NCBI GenBank assembly: GCA_018831055.1
Contig: JAHJRE010000204.1
Location: 1-34,856, forward strand
From: Bacteroidota bacterium
Lineage (GTDB): Bacteria > Bacteroidota > Bacteroidia > Bacteroidales > B18-G4
Length of the DNA stretch: 34,856 nucleotides
Direction: 5' to 3'
A program made the translations under genes and the position numbers. The notes beneath the pieces are model-generated. The model did not search any database. It was not told the origin of the DNA and saw only the letters and a list, made by a program, of their open reading frames with translations. Shown here piece after piece: positions 7,203-12,771 of this stretch (positions are counted from its first letter, which is position 1; every line of letters begins with the position of its first letter).

Positions 7203-8147
7203 ATGCTTTTTCTTGCCCCCATACAAGGTTTTACAGAACACAGGTTCAGGAATGCTTTTCACCGGCATTTCGGTGGTATAGACCTGGCCATTGCACCTTT
7301 TGTTACATTGGTCAAAGGGAAACGTGTTCACCCCAATCATTTCCGGGATCTTTTACCGGAGAATAACATAGGGATGAACGTGATCCCACAGGTAATAGGA
7401 AATGATCCTGAACTTTTCATTATGATGGCAAGGGATCTTTCTGACCTGGGCTATAAAAGTATCAACTGGAACCTTGGCTGTCCGAAAGAGCAGGTTGCCC
7501 GTAAACAAAGGGGATCAGGACTTCTCCCCCATCCTGAAAAGATCGATGCCATCCTGGAAAAGATTATTCCTGCAATTCCCGTGACTCTGTCGGTAAAAAC
7601 ACGCCTCGGTTATTCAAATCCGGATGAAATTGACAGATTGATCCCGGTTTTTAACAGGTATCCTCTTGATTATGTTGTAATTCATCCCCGAACAGGCATA
7701 CAAATGTACGAAGGCGACCTGCATCTGCACAAAATGGGATCATGTTTGCAATCAATACGTCATCCGTTAATTTACAGCGGAGATATTTACTCAAAAGTTG
7801 ATTATTTACATCGTAAAAAGGAGTATAGGGAAATCTCCGATTGGATGCTGGGCCGGGGATTGCTTGCCAATTTATTCCTGGCTGAAGAAATAGCTGGAAT
7901 ACCAACAGGAACGGAGACGGAAAAGAAAGGTCGTTTTAAACGTTTTCATGATGATTTATTTCGATCGATGGAAAGCAGCGGGGCTAGAGAAAGGCATTTT
8001 ACCAATAAAATAAAGGAATACTGGAAGTTTTTCAGCAGGATGTTTGAAAATCCGTCTGACATGTTTGACCGTCTGAAAGTTATGCAAACAAAAAAAAACC
8101 TCTATCAGCAAATCTCCCTGCTGATAGAGGAATGCATCATGAAATGA
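7203..8147 (+). CDS. dus: tRNA-dihydrouridine synthase family protein
   Basis: A 314-residue FMN enzyme that reduces uridines in the tRNA D-loop with NADPH. The TIM barrel starts at the typical LAPIQGFTEHRFR motif (residues 4-16). NLGCPKEQVARKQRGSGLL (90-108) contains the catalytic Cys93. KTRLGY and VIHPRTGIQMYEG match the RNA- and FMN-binding segments of the family (COG0042). I chose the ATG at 7203 because the barrel begins right there and upstream in-frame codons come only from the 15-bp and 7-bp repeats. The last 19 codons overlap a strong intrinsic terminator for the opposing gene. I cannot decide between DusA, DusB and DusC types by eye. Confidence 0.92.
   Translation: MLFLAPIQGFTEHRFRNAFHRHFGGIDLAIAPFVTLVKGKRVHPNHFRDLLPENNIGMNVIPQVIGNDPELFIMMARDLSDLGYKSINWNLGCPKEQVARKQRGSGLLPHPEKIDAILEKIIPAIPVTLSVKTRLGYSNPDEIDRLIPVFNRYPLDYVVIHPRTGIQMYEGDLHLHKMGSCLQSIRHPLIYSGDIYSKVDYLHRKKEYREISDWMLGRGLLANLFLAEEIAGIPTGTETEKKGRFKRFHDDLFRSMESSGARERHFTNKIKEYWKFFSRMFENPSDMFDRLKVMQTKKNLYQQISLLIEECIMK
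8090..8130 (-). terminator. Intrinsic terminator of the minus-strand gene, inside dus
   Basis: A perfect 12-bp stem (8099-8110 with 8119-8130) encloses an 8-nt loop. Read on the minus strand, it is followed at once by nine U residues (plus-strand A-tract 8090-8098). It lies 29 bp past the stop of the YfaP-like gene and within the last codons of dus. There is no T-tract on the plus-strand side, so it should act on minus-strand transcripts only. Confidence 0.88.
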
Positions 8148-8159
8148 TTAGAATTCCAT

Positions 8160-8933
8160 TTAATTATTGTTGAAGGAAATCTCGTCGACCGGGACAATCT
8201 GTCCTTTAACGATCCTGAATACCATCCATGTGTTTCCTTCTTCCTTGGGGGTAATCTGATAAGTATTAAGCAATTGCCCGTCACCGAAAATCCTGACCCT
8301 TGCCTTGGATTTGGAAAGGTTTTTGGATCCTGATTTATCCTGGTTGGTATAATCAAACACCCAGAAAATATACTCGTTCTGATCATCGAGGTTTTCGACG
8401 GTAATCGTTTCGGGACCAAAGCCATCGCGATCGTCGCGGTCGAGCCTGACTTTGCCATCGTTAGCAGAAAGCATGCGGCGATAGCTGATATGGTAATCAC
8501 CGGGTTTTTCCAGATGGGCATCCAGATCGTCGGGCTTTTTATCCCATTCCAGGATAAAACGATAGGTGCCCAGATCAATCATAGGTGATTGCGTAAAACG
8601 ATAATAGAAAATCGTACCTCCGATGATCTCAAAAACATCATTGGTGGTGATAAATCCTTCCTTACTGAATTGAAAGGGAAATCTCCCATCTTTCCCGGGA
8701 TTGGGAAACCGCACTTTGCCTTCCATGTCGGTCTTAAATTCGCCCATATCCTGGATCAAAATATCGGCATCCACTATAGGTTCGCCATCCAGAGCATTAT
8801 AAAACCTTAGGGTTAGGATGCCTTCCTGCTCGGCTTCAACGTCATCCAGTTGTTCCCTCATTCTTTCGATCTGACTGTTGGCTGTATAGGCCAATGCCAG
8901 TAAAACAAATAACAGGCAAGATAATCTTTTCAT
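8160..8933 (-). CDS. Secreted YfaP-like / DUF2135-like beta-sandwich protein
   Basis: A 257-residue exported protein with a signal peptide of about 20 residues (ends YTANSQ). Residues about 38-120 look like a carboxypeptidase-regulatory or prealbumin-like domain (LTLRFYNALDGEPIVDADILI, then TDMEGKVRFPNPGKDGRFPF). Residues about 125-235 resemble the YfaP/DUF2135 group: FILEWDKKPDDLDAHLEKPG, an Asp-rich stretch LDRDDRDGFGPETITV that could bind calcium, and YIFWVFDYTN. No enzymatic motif is visible. It is probably periplasmic or surface-exposed, of unknown role. Transcription should end at the perfect terminator embedded in the converging dus gene. Family assignment by eye, moderately sure. Confidence 0.7.
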   Translation of the reverse strand: MKRLSCLLFVLLALAYTANSQIERMREQLDDVEAEQEGILTLRFYNALDGEPIVDADILIQDMGEFKTDMEGKVRFPNPGKDGRFPFQFSKEGFITTNDVFEIIGGTIFYYRFTQSPMIDLGTYRFILEWDKKPDDLDAHLEKPGDYHISYRRMLSANDGKVRLDRDDRDGFGPETITVENLDDQNEYIFWVFDYTNQDKSGSKNLSKSKARVRIFGDGQLLNTYQITPKEEGNTWMVFRIVKGQIVPVDEISFNNN

Positions 8934-9076
8934 GGTATTGGTTTTTGTGGGATTAATACTATATCATTATAAATCAATTCTAAACGCTGTCAAAGGGTTT
9001 AAATTTTTCCTGCATAAATATAAGAAAATAAATTGCAGAATTGTAATTTGTATTTTCGATATTTGGCAAACAAAGC

Positions 9077-9084
9077 TATTTTTG
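9077..9084 (+). promoter_or_regulatory. Candidate Bacteroidota -7 box for the lipoprotein gene
   Basis: TATTTTTG matches TAnnTTTG and ends 17 bp before the ATG at 9102. The nearest TTTG upstream (9047-9050) is 26 bp away, longer than the usual 19-21 bp. Position relative to the gene is good; the -33 element is uncertain. Confidence 0.4.
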
Positions 9085-9101
9085 TACCAAAACCCTGAAT
9101 C

Positions 9102-9719
9102 ATGAAAAATGCCCTCATTTCTTCAGTTCTGATCATTTTATTATTTTCGTGCGGACCTTCAACAAAAATAACCGGTTCGTGGAATTATGAGTCAGAGCCT
9201 GTCCATTTCAAACAAATAGCCATCATTGGAATAGGTAAGAATCCGGACGTAAGGAAAACGGTGGAAGAGACTTTTGAGGACATGCTCACAGCCAAAGGCT
9301 TTAATGCTATCGGGGGACTTGAATTCCTGCCTCCGAATGCATCTACAGAGACTCTCACCAAGGAAGTTCTGATTGAATTTCTGAAATTAAATAAAATTGA
9401 TGGGGTTATCTCAATTAGTTTATTGAAAAAGGAAGACGACCGCAGATATGTTCAGGGTGTATATTATTATGTCCCTCAATATGATGTTCCTTTGACCGAC
9501 TATTACGGCCAGATGTCGAATTATGTATATGCTCCAGGATATTATGCGGGATCCGAACATTATTTCCTCGAATGCAGTTTATTTAATTTCCCGGAAGGAA
9601 AAATGCTTTGGTCGGCCCAAACTCTCACCAGTCCGTTCGGTTCGCTTCAGACAACTATTGACGAATATGCAAAGGTAGTGGTGAACGATCTGATAAAGAG
9701 CGGTATACTGCTAAAATAG
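9102..9719 (+). CDS. Putative lipoprotein, DUF4136-like
   Basis: A 205-residue exported lipoprotein. Residues 1-17 form a lipoprotein signal with LLFSC and Cys17 as the lipidation site. The mature domain starts with TGSWNYE and alternates strands and helices: KQIAIIGIGKNPDVRKTVEETFEDMLTAKG, then IDGVISISLL, a Tyr-rich segment at about 125-155 (YYYVPQYD to YAPGYYAG) and LFNFPEGKMLWSAQTLT. This resembles DUF4136-like lipoproteins of Bacteroidota, where a helix pairs with a central sheet. The Tyr-rich loop is unusual. No function is known to me. It seems monocistronic: 186 bp separate it from the next gene, with only a weak hairpin just after the stop. Confidence 0.7.
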   Translation: MKNALISSVLIILLFSCGPSTKITGSWNYESEPVHFKQIAIIGIGKNPDVRKTVEETFEDMLTAKGFNAIGGLEFLPPNASTETLTKEVLIEFLKLNKIDGVISISLLKKEDDRRYVQGVYYYVPQYDVPLTDYYGQMSNYVYAPGYYAGSEHYFLECSLFNFPEGKMLWSAQTLTSPFGSLQTTIDEYAKVVVNDLIKSGILLK

Positions 9720-9905
9720 GCCGGTTCAGCAGAAATCTGCTTTAATTTAATGCTCTCAACGGAATATTTCCTGAATTAAAAAACATTATTTGGGATAGAT
9801 TGTTTGAATATAGATAGTTATGGTTTTATTCTTTCCCAGCGTAGATAATAAACCGATTGGCTTAAAAGACTATTTACCAAACATTGATCATAATATCCAA
9901 AAATC

Positions 9906-10340
9906 ATGAAAAAATGGCAAAAAATAATCCTGGTACTATTCCTGGCCGGAGTGCTGGGCGGGTTATACGGGTACTTTTTCGTTTATAACAAACCTCACCC
10001 TGATTATGCAGATCTGAAGGCCGAACATATTTTACCGGCTGCCGAGCTCTTCGATGCTTACAGAACCGATAAGTCTTCCGCAGATGCATTGTATACCGGA
10101 AAAATGGTGGAGATCAACGGAACGTTGAACCGATTGGAACAAATTGATTCCTTAAGGATTGTTGTATTTGTTTTCGACCAGGGAATGTTCGGAGAAGAAG
10201 GAATACGATGTACCCTGCTTCCGGAGTATGTCTCCGATGCAAACAGTTTGGCCCCCGGTGATTTAACTACCATAAAGGGCCTTTGCACCGGTTATAATGA
10301 AACCGATGTAATCCTTGAAAAAAGTGTGGTAGTAAAATAG
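9906..10340 (+). CDS. Membrane-anchored OB-fold protein (tRNA_anti-like)
   Basis: A 144-residue protein with one N-terminal hydrophobic segment (about residues 7-27), probably an uncleaved anchor with the rest in the periplasm. Residues about 60-143 look like a compact OB fold: ALYTGKMVEINGTLNRLEQIDSLRIVVFVFD, then IRCTLLPEYV and APGDLTTIKGLCTGYNETDVILEKSVVVK. The GK-V-V-G plus final V-L-x-x-S pattern is typical of the tRNA_anti-like family (Pfam PF12869), despite the name not shown to bind tRNA. It lies between the lipoprotein and YceI genes, and a heptad repeat array follows its stop. Role unknown. Confidence 0.75.
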   Translation: MKKWQKIILVLFLAGVLGGLYGYFFVYNKPHPDYADLKAEHILPAAELFDAYRTDKSSADALYTGKMVEINGTLNRLEQIDSLRIVVFVFDQGMFGEEGIRCTLLPEYVSDANSLAPGDLTTIKGLCTGYNETDVILEKSVVVK

Positions 10341-10370
10341 TAATGACTTGAAAAAGAAATGGCTGATAAG

Positions 10371-10446
10371 AGGTTACAAGCTGCAGGTTACAGGTTCCAG
10401 GTTGCAGGCAGCAACTTGAAACTTGAAACTTGTATCCTGAAACCTG
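10371..10446. repeat. Inverted heptad repeat array (ARGYTRC / YARCYTG type)
   Basis: The left half has five 7-bp units (AGGTTAC, AAGCTGC, AGGTTAC, AGGTTCC, AGGTTGC) in one orientation. After a short AGGCAG junction, the right half has five units (CAACTTG, AAACTTG, AAACTTG, TATCCTG, AAACCTG) in the opposite orientation. The halves are near-complementary, so the element can fold into a long imperfect hairpin. It occupies most of the gap between the OB-fold gene and the YceI gene. Confidence 0.85.
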
Positions 10447-10491
10447 AAATTGTTTTTTTCCACTACTCATAAATTTAAAACATTAACAACC

Positions 10492-11049
10492 ATGAAAAAC
10501 ACAGCAATCATATTAATACTAATGGCAATATTTTCTGCCGGTAGTTTACAGGCACAGAAATATATTACAAAGAACAGCAAAATCAGTTTTTTTTCTGATG
10601 CCCCTATGGAGAAGATAGAAGCACACAACAACCAGGTCAATGCCGCTTTGGATATTGCGACCGGCGACCTTGTATTTAAGGTGCTCATGAAGTCTTTTGA
10701 GTTTGAAAAAGCCCTGATGCAGGAGCATTTCAACGAAAACTATGTAGAATCAGATAAATTTCCAAATGCAACCTTTGCAGGTAAGATCATAAACATTGCT
10801 GATCTTTCCCTGCCTGAAGACGGCACTTATGAGGCCATCATCCATGGGAAACTTACTATACATGGTGTTACAAAAGACATCCAGGAATCGGGTGAGTTAA
10901 AAGTATCCGGAGGAAAGATATCCGGAAAAACAAAATTCAGCATACTTCTGGCTGATTATGATGTCAGGATACCGAACACAGTGGTTAATAATATTTCTGA
11001 GACGATTGAGATCATGGTTGATATTGATTTGGAAGAGTTGAAGAAGTAA
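10492..11049 (+). CDS. YceI family periplasmic protein
   Basis: A 185-residue exported lipocalin-like protein. The signal peptide covers residues 1-22 (ends GSLQAQ). The mature part shows the YceI pattern: KNSKISFFSDAPMEKIEAHN, a paired-strand segment GDLVFKVLMKSFEF, NENYVESDKFPNATFAGKI, the central HGKLTIHGVTKDI and a closing NTVVNNISETIEIMVDIDLEEL. Family members bind amphiphilic or isoprenoid ligands in a hydrophobic tunnel; the ligand here is unknown. I chose the ATG at 10492 because the signal peptide begins there; an in-frame ATG at 10450 would add 14 residues encoded next to the repeat array. A strong terminator follows 21 bp after the stop. Confidence 0.93.
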   Translation: MKNTAIILILMAIFSAGSLQAQKYITKNSKISFFSDAPMEKIEAHNNQVNAALDIATGDLVFKVLMKSFEFEKALMQEHFNENYVESDKFPNATFAGKIINIADLSLPEDGTYEAIIHGKLTIHGVTKDIQESGELKVSGGKISGKTKFSILLADYDVRIPNTVVNNISETIEIMVDIDLEELKK

Positions 11050-11070
11050 AAAAATGAAAATCCTTCATGC

Positions 11071-11104
11071 GGGACTCCATCCTACGGGATGGAGTCCCTT
11101 TTTT
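11071..11104 (+). terminator. Intrinsic terminator after the YceI gene
   Basis: A 12-bp perfect stem, GGGACTCCATCC (11071-11082) with GGATGGAGTCCC (11087-11098), closes a TACG tetraloop of the stable UNCG class. Six T residues follow (11099-11104). It separates the YceI gene from the secretion operon. Confidence 0.95.
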
Positions 11105-11169
11105 ATTTAAACCAAATCTAAATTTCACCCGCTCCGTAACCTTTTCTTTTTACCTATGTACAATTGCGC

Positions 11170-11187
11170 ATATGATGTATATCATAT
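11170..11187. promoter_or_regulatory. Inverted repeat upstream of the surface-assembly operon
   Basis: ATATGAT and ATCATAT form a perfect 7-bp inverted repeat around GTAT, 36 bp before the first gene of the operon. It has the size and place of an operator for a dimeric regulator. A weak -7-like TACCTATG lies at 11151-11158. AT-richness makes chance occurrence possible. Confidence 0.3.
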
Positions 11188-11222
11188 AAAATTACCAAAT
11201 TACTAACTTAAACATTTCTTAA

Positions 11223-11819
11223 ATGAAAAGAAAAGCCATCATTCTGATGACCGCCGTTTCTCTATTGGCGGGAAGTTCAACGTGGGCGCAACTTGGCGAC
11301 TACGATGACGAAAATTATTTCTCTCACACAATCAACATTGGTGTTGAGGAAGTTGCACTTCTCGACATCGAACCGGAATTATCCGCAACCCTGACTTTGG
11401 GACCTGAGGCTCCGGAAGAGGCGGGTCTCCCGGTTGTGTTCAACTCCACAGCTACCGACAACAGCCTCTGGCTGAACTACTCCTCCATTATTGGTTCTAC
11501 AACCGAACCCACCCGTAAGGTAACCGTTGCCATTACTACCGGAACCGTGCCTGACGGAATGCTCCTGAAAGTTGCTGCTGCAGCTGATGCCGGTCAAGGT
11601 GACGGCACTGTCGGCACTCCCCAGGGAACGCTTACCTTAAGTTCAACCGCCCAGGATCTGGTCACAGGTATTGGTAGTTGTTACACCGGATCACCGCAAA
11701 ACAACGGCCATAACCTCACTTACACACTGGAGCTAAACTCAGCTTTAGGAAGTTATGCCGAACTGGATTTCGATGCCCAGGTAGCAGTGGAAATAACCTA
11801 CACACTGACGGATAACTAA
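11223..11819 (+). CDS. Secreted beta-rich subunit A of chaperone/usher-like operon
   Basis: A 198-residue exported protein with a signal peptide of about 22 residues (ends STWAQ). No lipobox, T9SS domain or LPXTG is present. It is a clear paralogue of the protein at 15477-16061: both share an ALLDIEP-like start, EAGLPV, LWLNYSS, a V-x-ITTGTVP-like strand, GIGxCxTG, an identical QNNGHNLTY and a C-terminal strand ending ITYTLTDN. The mature protein has a single Cys (SCYTG), so no internal disulfide. Size, beta content and first place in the operon suggest a major surface or fibre subunit handled by the downstream chaperone-like and usher-like proteins. It is not a family I can name. A 130-bp gap with an imperfect hairpin follows, which could allow higher expression than the distal genes. 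Confidence 0.7.
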   Translation: MKRKAIILMTAVSLLAGSSTWAQLGDYDDENYFSHTINIGVEEVALLDIEPELSATLTLGPEAPEEAGLPVVFNSTATDNSLWLNYSSIIGSTTEPTRKVTVAITTGTVPDGMLLKVAAAADAGQGDGTVGTPQGTLTLSSTAQDLVTGIGSCYTGSPQNNGHNLTYTLELNSALGSYAELDFDAQVAVEITYTLTDN

Positions 11820-11862
11820 GATCAGGCCCATAAGTCGAATCCCATAATTGCTTTGTTGCCAA

Positions 11863-11917
11863 GGGTTCTCCTTTCCGCATGTTTGTTTAACGCCTTTCAT
11901 TGCCGGATGAGGAACCC
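11863..11917 (+). other. Imperfect intercistronic hairpin
   Basis: GGGTTC at 11863-11868 can pair with GAACCC at 11912-11917, with further CCG/CGG pairing inside. No T-tract follows. It sits in the only sizeable gap of the operon, between subunit A and the chaperone-like gene, where RNA stem-loops often stabilise the upstream message or lower read-through. Prediction by eye only. Confidence 0.3.
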
Positions 11918-11949
11918 GGAAGCAGGTTGAAAACTTAATATCGATCACC

Positions 11950-12771
11950 ATGAATAATAATACAATGAGTAGTATCGGTCAAAGAATTATCGTTATTCTT
12001 TCACTGATCATGGTTTTTTCAGGAAACTCGTTCGCCAATATTATTGTTTTAAACGGATTAACTCAGGAATTCAACGGTTTACCCGGCGAAACCTACAAAG
12101 GGATAATCGAAGTGAAAAACTTATCGGAGAGCGAGCACGCTGTTAGAATCTACCAGAAAGATTATTTCTATTCTTTTGATGGCATCACCAGTTATAATGA
12201 ACCCGGCCAGCAAGACCGTTCTAATGCATCCTGGATAGTATGCAATCCGGTTTATTTGACCGTTCCGGGAGGTGAGGTGGCCATGATAGAATATGAAGTC
12301 ACCATTCCGGAAGTTGATACCCTTGACGGTTCATACTGGAGCGTGGTAATGGTAGAAGGCATCAAACCTATTGATACATCAAATTACTCCAGGGGTGTGA
12401 ACATTCAAACCCTGATACGGTATGCTGTGCAGGTTGTGACAAATATCGGGGAAACCGGTATCCGCGATCTGCAATTCATCGGTTTTGAAACCAAAGTAGA
12501 CAGTGTAAACAACTACCTCTCGGTAGATATTATTAACACCGGAGAAAGATTGCTCAGACCTGAAATCGGTATTGAGTTATACGATGCGACGGGAGAGATT
12601 AAAGGAATCCTCAAATCGGAAAAGCGCAAAATTTATCCGGGAACCTCTGTACGTGTCATGCTACCTTTGCCCGAGCTTGAAAAAGAAAGCTATTCGGGAA
12701 TTTTGATAGCTGACTGCGGAGGCGACTATGCTTTTGGAACCAATCTGGAATTAAACCTTAATGATCAGTAA
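11950..12771 (+). CDS. Periplasmic two-domain Ig-like chaperone-like protein
   Basis: A 273-residue exported protein with a signal peptide of about 29 residues (ends NSFAN). Domain 1 (about 30-140) has the layout of pilus chaperones and of DUF916/WxL-interacting proteins: FNGLPGETYKGIIEVKNLSE, YQKDYFYSFDG, NASWIVCNPVYLTVPGGE and DGSYWSVVMVEG, that is a conserved Pro-bearing strand, a hydrophobic edge strand and a final strand before the linker. Domain 2 (about 150-270) is another beta-sandwich (YLSVDIINTGERLLRPEIGIELYD). No membrane anchor or barrel is seen, so it should be periplasmic. Its stop overlaps the start of the usher-like gene by 11 bp, suggesting translational coupling. The chaperone role is inferred from fold-like pattern plus context. 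An alternative start is the ATG five codons downstream. Confidence 0.65.
   Translation: MNNNTMSSIGQRIIVILSLIMVFSGNSFANIIVLNGLTQEFNGLPGETYKGIIEVKNLSESEHAVRIYQKDYFYSFDGITSYNEPGQQDRSNASWIVCNPVYLTVPGGEVAMIEYEVTIPEVDTLDGSYWSVVMVEGIKPIDTSNYSRGVNIQTLIRYAVQVVTNIGETGIRDLQFIGFETKVDSVNNYLSVDIINTGERLLRPEIGIELYDATGEIKGILKSEKRKIYPGTSVRVMLPLPELEKESYSGILIADCGGDYAFGTNLELNLNDQ

Noticed and set aside
7041-7366. Open frames with Pro/Leu/Arg/Ser repeats in front of dus
   Set aside because: They come from the 15-bp tandem array, which leaves several frames open; the family motif of Dus begins at 7203.
8105-8578. Second minus-strand frame of 157 residues overlapping the YfaP-like gene
   Set aside because: It is a shifted frame of the better-supported 257-residue protein, runs through the terminator and shows no family pattern.
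9724-9745. Terminator after the lipoprotein gene
   Set aside because: AGCAG/CTGCT gives only a 5-bp stem and the following T-run is interrupted.
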